This document shows positions 22,742 to 34,352 of a stretch of 64,000 nt of DNA, one piece after another. Numbering within the stretch: position 1 is the first letter of the stretch; the number at the start of each line of letters is the position of its first letter. The translations under genes were made by a program, and so were the position numbers. This stretch comes from Zasmidium citrigriseum (lineage: Eukaryota > Ascomycota > Dothideomycetes > Mycosphaerellales > Mycosphaerellaceae): positions 1 through 64,000 of the forward strand of contig NHNW01000082.1 of assembly GCA_002786025.1 (NCBI GenBank), read 5' to 3'. A model generated the notes under the pieces. That model ran no database searches, had not been told where the DNA came from, and worked only from the letters and a program-made list of their open reading frames with translations.

Positions 22742-23676
22742 GAGGGAGAGCAGGGAAGATGTAAGAGGTTCCAGAGAGCTGGGAGAGGTTGGGGATGTGA
22801 TGGATCACATTTTGTTGCTGGGCTCTCCCTTCGGGTGGGCGACTTGCCGCGTCTGATAGTCCTTGCATTGGGGTGGAGGGGAGTGGTGTCGAATCAGGTT
22901 AGGAGGGGGAGTCTAGAGAGTTGCGTTGTCTGCAGCTAGGAGACGTGGTGCATAAGACTGGAAGAGGCATGCAAGGGTTGAGCATCGCAAATTGTGCCAG
23001 AACTGGCAGGTCGATGATGGCGAGTTGAGAGTGTTCCGCGTATAAGGCAGTTCTTTTAGCCTCGGTTGGATAGGAAGGTTCATGGTGAGAGGTGAGTTTC
23101 GTTCATCAGAACTACACTCCCAGTTCTCGTTCGTTTACCTTCCGGTAAGATGCAGACAGGCGGCACAGTTCGTATATTGCGGTGGGTGGAGAAGGCAAGA
23201 CAAGCCACGCTGGCGGTCTGGACGGTCCCGTGGAGCAAGCAAGGATGATATCTCGGCGTGGGCGGCGACCGATGCCGTGACGATGCCATTCATCTTCAAC
23301 AGAAAGAAGAGATATTGTCCGCCGCTGCCGGCAGAGCAACAAGCACCGCGAATCCTCCTGCAATGCACACAGTCGAGGTCGATGATGGCCAGTGGAAGAC
23401 GTCGCTGCACAGGCGGGATTCGAAGGAAGCAATTTGAACGGCGCCTAAGCAATTTGCGGTTAGCGACTTGATTAGGACTGCAGCTTCACGCATGGCGACT
23501 GCGTGGCCCAGCTCCAGCATCATCGGATAGTGTGACAGCCTGACCATACCGCTGGGTCGAGCGAAAATGCTGCACCCACCGACACCGCGCCTGCCCGTCA
23601 AAATGGCTGTGCCACGCCCACAGCCTGAGTCGCACGGCATCACCAAGACCACCACATCTCGAACTCGAAGACGAAG
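22742..23676. promoter_or_regulatory. Bidirectional promoter region
   Basis: 935 bases separate the divergent starts of the UROD/MetE-like gene (minus) and the LaeA-like methyltransferase (plus). Open frames here on both strands overlap one another and carry no domain. I assign it as shared upstream DNA by position only. Confidence 0.4.
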
Positions 23677-24850
23677 ATGGACGCCGTAGAAGCCGATGAG
23701 CATGAGCACGATTCGACGTTTGGAGGAGATCGAGCGAGTATTGCTAGCAGCAGCACCTCCATCCTGTCCGCCGTGACGAAGTACCAATATGAGCATGGGC
23801 GAAGATATCATGGCTACGAAGCCGGGAAATACCTGTATCCGAACGATGAGAAAGAGTTGAACCGGCAAGATATTGAACATGCCAATCAGAGACTGCAGAT
23901 GGAAGGAAAGCTATATCTGTGTCCTCTTGTACCAGATCCCAAAGCCATCCTCGACTTGGGGACGGGCACGGGAATTTGGTGTATCGACATGGCCGATCAA
24001 TACCCCGACTGTGAAGTTATTGGCACGGATTTGTCGCCTGTACAACCCAGCTGGGTCCCGTGAGTAGACCCAATGGCAAAGTCATGCTCATCCTTTGACG
24101 TTAATGCTTCTTCACAGCCCCAACTGCAAATTCGAAATCGACGACTGGGACAAAGAATGGACCTTCGGCTCCAACCGCTTCGACATGATCCATCTCCGCT
24201 TCGCCATCGGCAGCGTAAAAGACTACCCTCTCCTCTACAAACGCGTGCTTGACGCTCTGAAGCCCGGCGGCAGCTTTCAAATCGTCGAGCTCGAATTCGG
24301 GGCTTACAGCGATGACGGGACCCTCTCGGACGACTCCGCCCTAGTGCTCTGGGGCAAACTCATGCACGAAGCCTTCGTCAAAATGGGCGTCACGATCCCC
24401 TGGGCGGAAGACTATGCTAAGTGGATGACGGACGTTGGGTTTGAGGATGTGCATACGAGGATCATGAAGAGGCCGATGAATGATTGGCCGAAGGATCCGA
24501 GGATGAAGGAGATTGGGAAGGTGAGTTGTCGTTCTTGATGAGAGGATGTTTAAGTTGAATTGACTGATGTCGGCGACAGTTCTGCTGTCTGAATTGGCTT
24601 GAGGGGTTGGAAGGCTTCACGTTGGCCCCTTTTACGAGGGTGCTTGGCTGGACGCCCGAGGAAGTGCAGATCTTGATTGCCAAGATCCGGAAGGAGTCTT
24701 GTGCGAGGAGGATACATGCGTATCATAAAGGGTGTGTATGAGCAATGTCGAGGATTTGATAGAGTGTGCGCTGATGAATGGGTTTGCAGGCTTGTTGCTT
24801 GGGGCACAAAACCCTTACGGCCGGCCAATGAGCCTTGGGCGCCGCTCTGA
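23677..24850 (+). CDS. LaeA/UMTA-like SAM-dependent methyltransferase
   Basis: Four exons (23677-24059, 24118-24520, 24580-24731, 24790-24850) join in frame to 332 residues. Class I methyltransferase: motif I ILDLGTGTGIW near residue 89-99 binds SAM, the acidic strand end is EVIGTDLSPVQP, and motif LKPGGSFQIVEL follows. The N-terminal YEHGRRYHGYEAGKYLYPND and C-terminal AYH-K-LVAWGTKP are typical of the large fungal LaeA/UMTA-like group. The last join uses donor GTGTGT; it restores the family's C-terminus, so I prefer it to reading on to the TGA at 24739. Members range from global regulators of secondary metabolism to pathway enzymes; which applies is unknown. Confidence 0.85.
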
Positions 24851-25192
24851 CCTGGCTGAACGACAGCCGTCGAGGACGAGATCGTCCTTACTGTCTTACA
24901 TGACATCCCAGCATCGGGTCGGCATCGAAGCATTAGCTGCGTGATCTCCCATAGGGTACAATGGCGGGAGAGAAGATATCATTGGCGCCCTGAGACATTG
25001 CCAAGACTTGCCCGCCTGATCATTAACGGTGCTGTGTAGTGTACATATCCCTGGCTCCCGCCGCTGGAAGAGCATTCATGCTTGGACTGGGCCCTACAAA
25101 CATAGACAAGAACAGACCTTGGTCTTCTTTCATCCGCTCCAAACAACCCGGTCCTCTCAAAAAGAATCTGCCCGCTCCTTTTGATGCCTTCT
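24851..25192. other. Convergent 3' intergenic region
   Basis: About 340 bases between the convergent ends of the methyltransferase and the DUF4246 gene. Nothing recognised. Confidence 0.4.
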
Positions 25193-27256
25193 TCAATGCT
25201 CACAAAAACTAAACGTCTCCTCCTGCAACCTCTGCTCAACATCATCCCCAAACAACCTCCTCTCATCCATCAACTCCCCCCTCAAAACCTTCGCCTCCTC
25301 AAGCTCGATCGGAAAATCCCCCGCAAAATCCACAACCCGATCCGCCAATTCCTGCGGCAACTCGCCCACACGATCCAAACTCTGCACCATCTCCTTCCAC
25401 CACGCCTTCTGCTGCGGCGGGACGTGCTTCGAGCTCGGAATGCGAGTATAGGTGTCTACGAGGAAGAGGGCGAGGATCTTACGATGGCCAGGCTGGGAGG
25501 GGTCGGCGAGGGAGAAGGGGGAGACGCGGTGTTGGAGGACGTTGGGGAAGGTTAGGAGGCGGTTTTCGGGGGTGCTGACGCTGCCGAGGGTTTGGATTGC
25601 GGGGCCGTTTTGTTGGATGTCGTAGAGGAGTTCGAAGTGGTCGTGGTCGTCTTGCTCGTAGGGTTTGTCGGAGAGATGTTCGACGGAGGTTGCTTCGCGG
25701 AAGGAGAGCGTTGAGGGGGTTATGTTTGAGGAGTCGTAGTAGTAGAGGGCTGAGGCACAGATGTGGTCGTTTAGTTGGCCTTCGATGTGCCAGGAGCCGC
25801 CGTCGTAGGTCGGTTTGTCCGGGGTGAGGTGGATGTTTGCGAGCTTGACGATGATTTGGAGGCCTTCTTTTGCCCAGTCCGCGCGGAGATTGACGTCTTT
25901 GATGATGTGGTCGCTGCTTTCCCTATAGTTCTTGCGATCGGTATAGGAGCCTGGTTCTGGCATGACGAGCTTGCGTTCCTGTCGCCGGAATGTTTCGTCT
26001 AGTTCCATGATCTCGTCTTCTCCGAGTTCGGATTCGTCGGGCTCGGGTTCTCGCTCTGCGTCACCCTCGATCCATTCGGCTTCGTCAATGTCAATTCGAA
26101 CTGGGCGTTGTGTGCGTTCGTTGGAGCTGAGAGTCATGTCCCACATCGGGATGACTTTGGCGATGATCTTTTCGATGGCGGCGTAGAGGGGCTCGTGCTT
26201 TGTCGGATGAAGGTTGTTGATGTAGCTCGTAATCTGGCAAGTGTCATTCTCGCCGAATTTGACTTCGCAAGGCAGCCATTGAAATCTCTTGGAGAAGAAA
26301 TGTTGCTGTTGCTGACCGAATCGTCTGCCCCAGCCGGACAGCCCAGGAAATTTCTTGACTTCCAAGTCGTTATCTTCTGGGACAGGCATGACATCGCCGA
26401 GGCCTGTGAACTTCTCGCAGTCTTCAAGCGTTACGCTGCCATCTTTCAGAATTCGGCTGCGGCCGTAGAGGAGTGGGAAGAGGGATGGATGAACGAGGTC
26501 GAGAACTTTCTCGTCGGAGCCTGGATGCCAGTCTTGATGCTTGGCTGGTATGTCCTCCAACGGAGCGGCGGCTGCTTTGAGTTCTTCTTTGATTGCATCT
26601 GGGATGATAGTGTCGGACTTGTAGACGGCAGCGTCGGCATCGATGGCCGGTATGAAGCCGTGCTTGTCCTTGTGCTCAGCGTATTCACGGAGCTCATCCA
26701 GGCACTTTAAATCGAAGTCAGCACATTCTCACACACAAGGTCACATCTTCCTCACATAGTCAAACATCTTCTCCGTCAATGCCCTCTCCGGCGGACTCGC
26801 CTTCTCCTTCTCTTCCCTCTCTTTCCGCCACTTCCCCACAATCTCCTCATCAAAGATCTTCCTGTCCCACTCGGGCTTGTCGGTAATCTCACCCATGAAT
26901 GCAATCATACTACGCTCTCTCAGAGTCAACGGAGTGCCATTCCAGTCCTGAATCGCATTTGGGAACCTCGGCCGCGTACCATCCCAGCTGGGAAAGCTAA
27001 ATTCTGCGTAGCCATTGACGGGGCGGTCGAGACCAAGCAGTTGGCCGGGCTTGATAGTGTGAGCTTCCTTCTCCTTCGCAATACGTTCCACCATTGCGTT
27101 CCATTCGGGCGATGCATCTGGGTTGTCCATTCTGGCCGAGTGGGGTTGTTGAGGAGGCGGATGGTGTCGCCAGACGAGTACGATGGCGATTACTGCTGCT
27201 ATGAGGCTCGAGACGAAGAGTCGCATGCCACCTCGAAGCTTCTTGTACTGCCTCAC
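25193..27256 (-). CDS. DUF4246-family protein with N-terminal membrane anchor
   Basis: Two exons, 26756-27256 and 25193-26704, join across a 51-base intron (donor GTGAGG, acceptor TTTAAAG) at MFDY|CLDELREY, giving about 670 residues. The sequence follows the fungal DUF4246 pattern: a F-PSWDGTRPRFP-AIQDWNGTPLTLRE N-terminal part, KPEWDRKIFDEEIV, then DIPAKHQDWHPGSDEKVLDLVHPSLFPL, QWLPCEV and WHIEGQLNDHICASALYYYD, and a C-terminal RKILALFLVDTYTRIPSS. The biochemical role of the family is not established. An added hydrophobic helix at residues 11-30 (RLFVSSLIAAVIAIVLVWRH) looks like a signal anchor. If instead translation starts at the later Met (MDNPDASPEWN) the protein would be soluble. Confidence 0.8.
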
Positions 27257-27831
27257 CGGTCCGAGTTAGACCCGTTTTGATGATGTTAGCTCAGGCGACA
27301 GAGAGCGACTTTGAAAAGTGAAGTGGGCGAAGGAAGAATAGAGTTTCAGGCACAGGCACCAGAGGTGGGGCTAGCGTGGCCAATGACGAAGAAGCAGCAT
27401 GTGAAACAAAGAAGGCCAATGGCAGCAGGGTCCCATTGCTTCGAGCTTGAAATGCAGAGTTACGAACCAGAAGCTTAATCGAATGTATCTGTATGTGATC
27501 TTTTCATGCAAGTCAAGAACATATGAGTTACGACTGATCAGAGTCCATCCGCTAGCCCTGTGTAATGAACGAGCTTTACATGTTGCTCTTCTATATGTTT
27601 GCCGAGAAGAATGCATATTTCGAACATAGCTCCAAGCTTGAAGAGACTGCGTTGAGCAGATGATCTGGTCCAAGAGAAAAAGCGAAGTAAGGAAAGAGGC
27701 AAGTCAAACGTTGCTTAGGGGAAGAACGTCTCGAAGAAGCTGCACCTTCTACACGATGTCCAGCTACTTGTGGTCATGATGTGCGACTTTGGGCTCAATC
27801 ATCTTATTTCAAGATAGCTCAGACATGCGTC
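27257..27831. other. Intergenic
   Basis: 575 bases between two minus-strand genes; presumably the promoter of the DUF4246 gene. Small open frames only. Confidence 0.4.
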
Positions 27832-29441
27832 TCAACAGCAAATTACTGCCACACATGCCAACAAGACCAAGATGGCACGACTCTTGTCTCCTCCCTTCCC
27901 AACACTGGCCGAACCCGTATATGTTGCAGGTCCAGTCCCAGACGGATTCGACGACGCCATTGAAGTGCTATTTCCACCACCAGTGATCGCCGCCTGTCTC
28001 GTCACAACGGGATACTCATAGCCTCCATTCAACAACTCCTCTTCAGCAAGGTACCATCTCAGCACTCCCGTCAAGTTCCCTCCGCCAGCCTGAGTAGGAA
28101 GCCAATTTCCAGTCCAGTTCGCGGGAGGCGGATTATCAGCAGGCTGCGCCAGGATCTGGAAAATGCCATCGGAAGACGAAGCATTGCTGCCGTATACTCT
28201 CATGCCGTTAGGGTATGTGAGGTTGCTTCTGTCGCCAATACTGTATCGATTCAGCGGATTGGGAATCAGATAATCGCCAGCGTAAGCCGTCAAGCTCCAG
28301 AAGCCGGCCAACTTGAGTGGCGGCTTGCGAGAGAAGGTATACACGACTGCTTCATCCGCACCGAGAGAGACGCTTGCGGCTCCGGCGTGGGCACCACTTT
28401 GTCCATGATCTGATACATTCCTCCAAGTTGGGTAAACACCAGTCGGACTCTGAAGACCTAGGAAGCCTTCGGCTGCATGGGCAGCGCGGAAAGCGTACTC
28501 GGTTCCATTCTCAAAATTGCCTGCTGCACCTGGGCGAACAATGGTCCATCCGTTGTTATTTCGAGATTATTTGCAGGAGATGTATTTGCCATGGCGGCTG
28601 AAGCGTTGGCCAATCGATAAGCAGACTCAAGGTCTACGCCGGATGGCATCGTATATTTGCCGTCCGAGATACCAGCTGCTTCGAGCATGCTGTTGACTTG
28701 CGGTATATTCGTTGGAGACTCAGGCGGATTTAGTGGCGCATGCTTCGCGAGAAGTTCTAGTATTTGCTCGGCCTGACTAGAGGTGTTGCGAACACTGGAG
28801 AAGTCGACCGCAGTGATGGGTGTCGTTTTCGCCGTCTGGCTCTGGTTCCCTGGACTGAAAGTAGTCATATCCTGCAGTTCATGCACAGCATCCAGATTCG
28901 TGGAATTCACGAGCCAACGGATAAGGAAGACGCCGTACGTGGTTGGGCTGATAACGTCCGCAACGTATCCCGGAGATGCATGCTGATGGACGCCAACTTG
29001 ACTATTTCCGTTTTGCGGACCTCTTATCAGGTAACTACCACTGCCATTGACATTCCCACTCCCCAGATTCACAAAGTTGTCCCCGAACGGGTCGAAGAAA
29101 GAGAACAAGACGAACTCAGAAGCCGGTATGACCGGCACGTGGAGCACCAAATCCGTCTGGCCGAGATCGATTAGGGCGGATGAGTATAGGGTGTCGGCGT
29201 TTGGTTTGACGACGGTCGTATTGGCCGGCGTATCGAGAGTCCTTGAATGGACAATGATGTTCGTTGCGTTGTATGGCAAGAAACGGTCGGCCACTTTTTG
29301 GAACGGAAGAAGCGGGTAGCCGTAGGTCAATGCAAACGTAGTGGCGTTTTGCGCTGAGGGGCTCTGCGCGGCGATACAAGGTAGCGACAGCAGTAGGCAG
29401 ACGACTATGGTCTCCATGTCTTGTGTTCGCGGCGTTAACAT
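27832..29441 (-). pseudogene. Secreted DUF1254/DUF1214 protein, apparent frameshift
   Basis: The N-terminal part (29441 down to about 28570) has a signal peptide (METIVVCLLLSLPCIAAQ; ATG at 29417 or 29441) and the DUF1254 pattern VVKPNADTLYSSALIDL. The C-terminal part (about 28565 to 27832) carries the DUF1214 pattern (Y-FRAAHAAEG-LGL then KLAGFWSLTAYAGDYL, NRYSIGDRS) and ends in a Ser/Gly linker plus a hydrophobic tail suggesting a GPI anchor. The two halves lie in different frames. Good family sequence resumes at NNGWTIVRPGAAGNFENG, but a TAA blocks that frame just upstream and no AG acceptor lies between. A one-base loss or two-base gain near 28560-28575 fits. Either a broken gene or a sequence error. 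Confidence 0.7.
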
Positions 29442-30226
29442 AGTCTGATGGAGGTCGTCCTCAGAGTGAAGGCAGATGTGCCTGAGAGATCCAAGAGAGA
29501 ATGTCCCAGGTACCCGACTGCGTGATCTGGTTATATGCCAGACTACCGACGTTTCACTCTACCTGCTTGCTGGCAATCATTCCGAGCAATGGCGTCAGAT
29601 GCGGAATAGGGTCTCATGAGGGGTCAGTGTTCCACAAGTCAATTCATCCTGTTCCTCGCCATTCCCTGCGTTTCTATCAGAGTTGCAAGACTGGGGTAGC
29701 ACATGAATCCAAGCTATGTCTCAAGTACTTACAAAGGTCCAGAATGCGGCAGTTCAATGCTCCATTAGACTTGTTCCCGTGAGCGGGCCCCAAGAGTGAG
29801 AGCTGCCAGCAGTAGCTACAGCGAATCTCGAGTGTGGTCATTTCGCCCGTCTTGCCATTCTTGAGAGCATTGACCAAGATCTTTGGGTCCAGACATGAGC
29901 TGATGGAGTTCCGGTAGCTCAGCTATGGCCATGTACCAGTCCCATTCTTGCCATCTCTGCGCTTGTTACAGTTTTGATATGAACGCAGCCTAGGCTTCCT
30001 ACAGCCTGGCGCGGCAAGCTCATCCAATCACAGACTGGAAACCGCATCGTGACCCCGAATAAGCCTAGCTTGGATGACCGCATTGTGGAGCATTCGAAGT
30101 ATTGGCAGCAAAGGATGAAGAGTTCCGAGGCGTTGCTATGTCAGGTCAGTAGCCATTGAAAGTCAGCTCGAAATCGCTTGCTCTGGAAGGGACACCCCTC
30201 CCCGACCTCAGCCAGCTCTCGCCATA
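29442..30226. promoter_or_regulatory. Bidirectional promoter region
   Basis: About 785 bases between the divergent DUF1254 and cutinase-family genes. No supported gene; assigned by position. Confidence 0.4.
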
Positions 30227-31099
30227 ATGAGACTCCAACGCAAACCAGGATCTCTTTCGATCGCCTTGCTCTTCTCGACCATCACCTTCGCCCAACTCTA
30301 TCCCGCCCCAGTGAGCAACATCTCAACCACCGCCTGTCCCCGTGCCGGCGGCGTCCACATCATCGCAGCCAGAGGATCCACAGTAACCCCAGAACCGGGA
30401 TACGGTGCCATTGGATACCTGAAAGATGACATCCTCCGAGTAATCCCAGGTTCCACTGCTGAGTTCGTTCATTATCCAGCAACGTTGGGCGACTACGTCA
30501 ACTCGGAGAGAGATGGCGTGCTGGCTATGAGGAGGTCGATCAACGACTACATCTCGAGATGTAACGCTTCATTGCCTCTGGTCTTGATGGGATATTCTCA
30601 AGGTGCCCAGGTTACGGGAGACGCTCTCGTGGGTCAGGATGATGGAGCTTTTCCGATGAATGTTTCGATTTCGGAGGCATTACCTATCAATGCTCTATCT
30701 CGGGTCGCTGCGGTTATCCTCATGGGCGACCCAAGCTTCAATACAAGCGAGACTTTCCATGTTGGAAATGCTACGAAGAATGGAATCTTTCCTCGTCGAA
30801 ACGTTGCGAGCTTCGATCTGGCCGGCCTATCGTCGAGGACTCGCAGCTACTGCGACTTCAACGATCCATTTTGTGCGTCGGGGAATCGTACCACGGGCCT
30901 ACAGGTGCATTTGGGGTATATCCAGGAGTATGGTTCTCAGGCTTTGGAGTTTGTCGAAAGCCAGATCAAGGCCTTCGACAACTCGAATGCGACTTCGACA
31001 CCAGTGGCGTATACGGGAGCTGCGTCGCAGCAGAGAAGCAGCCAGTTTGACGTATTGTTGGCTGCATCGCTCGTGGGACTTCTGATCTGGGCCCTGTAG
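30227..31099 (+). CDS. Secreted cutinase-family esterase, probably GPI-anchored
   Basis: An intronless frame of 290 residues. It has a signal peptide (about residues 1-22), then the cutinase/acetylxylan-esterase (CE5) layout: CPRAGGVHIIAARGST near the N-terminus, nucleophile elbow GYSQGAQ (Ser at about residue 124), a C-D-F-N-D-P-F-C block with the expected catalytic Asp within a disulphide loop, and VHLGY with the His. Members cut ester bonds in plant cutin or acetylated xylan. The tail (PVAYTGAASQQRSS then a hydrophobic LLAASLVGLLIWAL end) looks like a GPI-attachment signal, which would hold the enzyme at the cell surface. Substrate not determinable. Confidence 0.9.
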   Translation: MRLQRKPGSLSIALLFSTITFAQLYPAPVSNISTTACPRAGGVHIIAARGSTVTPEPGYGAIGYLKDDILRVIPGSTAEFVHYPATLGDYVNSERDGVLAMRRSINDYISRCNASLPLVLMGYSQGAQVTGDALVGQDDGAFPMNVSISEALPINALSRVAAVILMGDPSFNTSETFHVGNATKNGIFPRRNVASFDLAGLSSRTRSYCDFNDPFCASGNRTTGLQVHLGYIQEYGSQALEFVESQIKAFDNSNATSTPVAYTGAASQQRSSQFDVLLAASLVGLLIWAL

Positions 31100-31533
31100 C
31101 ATGGATCTTGAACGATTATGATGGTGTTAGCAAAAAGAGTGGTAGATCAATAGACGAAGAAGTTACCGAACGGCCTGATCGAAAGGTACCGCCGGCTTCA
31201 ACATCAAACCAGCTTTTCAGAGTGTGAACGACGCATGGAGTTCCGCTTAAAGGCACAGAAGACGTCTGTGAGGCCGCCCATGCACCACTCAGGAAGCGGT
31301 CATTGTGGCCCCCACGGCGCTACAGCGGCGCTATTGTCTCGCCTTCCAAAACAGGAATTTAGACGCACGGATGCCCTTCATGACATCCAATAGTGCCCCT
31401 GGCAGTTGGCGACAAGATGTATCGCAAGTGTAGACTCATACCGGTGAGTACAGCGGTCAAGGTGCCGAAACTTCAGCCTTAGCCTTACATTTCATTCTCC
31501 TTCTTCCTCCGCGAGACAGACCTCGTTGCGAGA
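31100..31533. other. Intergenic
   Basis: About 430 bases between two plus-strand genes, presumably the promoter of the following membrane protein. Nothing recognised. Confidence 0.35.
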
Positions 31534-32386
31534 ATGAATCAACGCGGCGACGACGCTCCTGAATTTGTGGAAAGTCGAGAAGCGCCTGAAGTCGTCCATC
31601 CACAGAAACAACAGCCGCCGTCGCAACCTTACTCGCACCAACTTGGAGTGTTCGGCTATGGCGCACCGCACTCGAGCGAATTACATCCTGCGGAAGAGCA
31701 GAAGAGACCGGTGAAGCAACGGCGGATAGCAGGTCTACCAACCTGGGCGTTCTGGCTCGTGATTGCAGTTGTCGGCCTTGTTATCGTCGGGGCTTCGGTG
31801 GGAGGGGCTGTAGGAGGGACTGTTGGATCAAAAAGCAGTGATTCGAGTCCAACGGTCACTGCAACGGTCGCATCGTATGTTCTTAGCACTCAAGCATTGA
31901 TGAAGTTGGCTGACTGACCTTCGAAGACAATCCCTATCCCCAAGCTCTTCACTCCCACCATCGTCCTCCGCAGCCTCAACAGGCACCTCCGCCTCCGCAG
32001 CGCAATACACTGCCGACACAGTCTTCACATACGGCATCTCCGACTGCCCCGACAGCGACAAAGAGCAATACACGCCCAATGGTGCCGGGGGAGGAACAAG
32101 CGATTACACCTTCACCAAAAACTGCGCGATGCAGCTTATGACGGCGGGTATGGATATCACAGAGGCCTTCGTACCGAGCTTCGACCTCTGCATCGACATG
32201 TGTTCGTCGTGGAACTACTACGAGTATGCGTCAGACGATCATCCGGGGGCGCAGAAGTGCGTCGCTGCGGTGTTTCGGCCAGGTGGTGTGCCGCCGGGTA
32301 ATTGTTGGATCAAGAACTCGTCGGCGCTTGCGAATGGATTGAGACCGAACGGTGAACAGGATACAGCGACTTTGGATGGAACTTGA
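31534..32386 (+). CDS. Single-pass membrane protein with Cys-containing extracellular domain
   Basis: Two exons, 31534-31874 and 31927-32386, join in frame (donor GTATGT, acceptor TTCGAAG) to 266 residues. A Pro/Gln-rich cytosolic N-terminal part with a basic stretch (KRPVKQRR) is followed by a transmembrane helix at about residues 68-92 (WAFWLVIAVVGLVIVG). A Ser/Thr linker comes next, then a C-terminal domain with about six Cys, including LCIDMCSSWNYY and a CVAAVF-PGG--PGNCWIKN stretch. That pattern recalls Apple/PAN-like modules used for binding carbohydrate or protein; I call it only as resemblance. No enzyme motif. Confidence 0.7.
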
Positions 32387-34352
32387 AGTTGTGGATTGAG
32401 TTCACAGAAACTCGTTGACCAGAATCTGCGGGAAGCTTGGAGGGCGTAAGCTGTTCTTAGGCGCTCGCTGTGCAGCTTTGGAGGCTATTCTACTTGACGA
32501 AATGTCAACGGTACATGAAAATTAGATATAAAGAACTTACAAGACATGCCTCCCGCCGTTTCTTGTGCGCAATGAGAGTGCAACATAGTTGATCGTGAGC
32601 TGGCCGAGCTTCAGACAAGCTAACCTGAAGACCCGCCAAGCTCGATGTTGCGGCTCAAAGGTCCAAGGCCAAGGGTCTTGGACAAAGCATCGACCTGCTG
32701 CATGAGTGTTTGACGAAAGAACATCTCTCTGTCCATCTAGCAGCTCATGGTATCCCGAAAGCCCATGCTCCCTATCAACAGCAACAGAATCAGCTATTGT
32801 TGAGTCGTCTGTGTACTCGCCTCGAAGGGCACACAACGTTTCACTCGATACATCTCCAGGAAATCGGTGCCATCAAGAATGGACCCTGTCACCTTTCTCC
32901 GCATCCCCGGTTTCACTGCTGCCAGAGGGCGCCCAGGATTGAACGTAGGCTTGTGGTACTTGGCTATCGTGCGTCGTTCACTGTGCCCATGTGGCTCACA
33001 GTACTCTTGTACCACACCACATCCCGACAGTCAGAACAGATACTGCGAGCCCAGATGGGTGACTAGTTGCCGGTCTGCCGGCGGAGAGACTTTCAACCTG
33101 GACGTATCCATATCGAAGGACGCTGCCCTCTATTGAATGGGGTAAGCAGGTGCATGAGCCCTGAGTAATGCCCGCTCTGCTCAGGGTGTGCCAGACGTGC
33201 AGTGCCTCGCGTGGCTTGGTGCTTCATTCGCTGAATCACAAGGCTTGTCGTTTTCTAGCTCTGCGGCACATGTCCAGCTGTCGGCAGGAGCGAAGCATAA
33301 ATGAGTGATTGCCTGGATGCCTCGCACCAAGCTGGATGCAGGAAGAGGTACTTGGATACATATCGTGTTGTTGGTTCCAATTCGGTGTGATCGGCACGGC
33401 ATGCCGCTGGGCGAGGATTCCGTCTGGGAGCTTTCAGCTGCAGCGCTTGTGCGACACTCGCTCGCGCAGGAGGTGCGTCCTTCTCGACCCCGTACGACCG
33501 CACTGCGTTCAAGGTGACCAGAAATGCCATGGCCGGTGAGTGAGGTTGGATTACGGTTCTGAGCTGATGGTTTAGTGCCAAGCGGCATCGTCCCGTGACT
33601 CCACTTCGGCAAGGCGGCCAATCAAAGCATGCTTGCGCCCCAGCTTTTCTCTACGTTCCAAGAACTCAGTTCGCCGGACAAAGCTCTCCTGACCCATCTC
33701 GTGCTCGCCATGTGCAAGAAGACCGCCCGCCCAGCATGGCCTGCGTCGGGCTTGGTTCGCCGCAATCCTCCACCGCGCCGTGAATAATACGAGTTCTTGT
33801 CCACTGCCCTGAGTGGATGAAATGAGTGGAGGAGTCGCGAAAGGCAGGGATGAGGCGGTACCTCATGCGATGCAACACCACCTCGCCAACCCCGCAAAGG
33901 ATTCCGCGCCACGAACAGCAGCACTTCGCGTAGTCTGCTCGGCGGCCAATCGAGTCCTTGGCCGCACGAAGCGGTATTGGCCAATGTTGGTTGGCATCTT
34001 GGCCCTGCGCAATCAAAGGGCCAAGCGCCGCTGAAACAAAGGCCGCACGCGGCCACGCTGTCAGTGGCTGTCTGCAGGTGATATGGACTGGCATCCTCCC
34101 GGGGTGGAGAGATGGCGAATCGTCTGCTGCTGCTGTGCCCGATCCCAAAGACCTGCTCGGAAATCGGCATGGTGGAGGGGTCACGCTGGACGCAGATGCA
34201 CAAATGCGAGCTGCGGCGTGGATGCGAGTTGTGAAGCAAGGGAATCATTGATATGCGACCGTTGTCCCCCAGTTGCCCCAGACCCCGTCTTTCCCTTCTC
34301 TTGGGTTGACTGTTGTGTTTGACTCTCTTTTCACACATCGACAGCCGCCAAC
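32387..34352. other. 2-kb intergenic region
   Basis: Open frames of 60-240 codons appear on both strands (longest minus, 33622-34338), but they overlap each other and show no domain, signal peptide or splice structure that I can support. The last few hundred bases should be the promoter of the sugar transporter. Confidence 0.4.

Noticed and set aside
22028..22939. 303-codon plus-strand frame
   Set aside because: Antisense shadow of the UROD/MetE-like gene, whose family motifs and intron are clear.
33622..34338. 238-codon minus-strand frame between the membrane protein and sugar transporter
   Set aside because: Overlaps other equally long frames, has no recognisable domain and starts inside the transporter's promoter.
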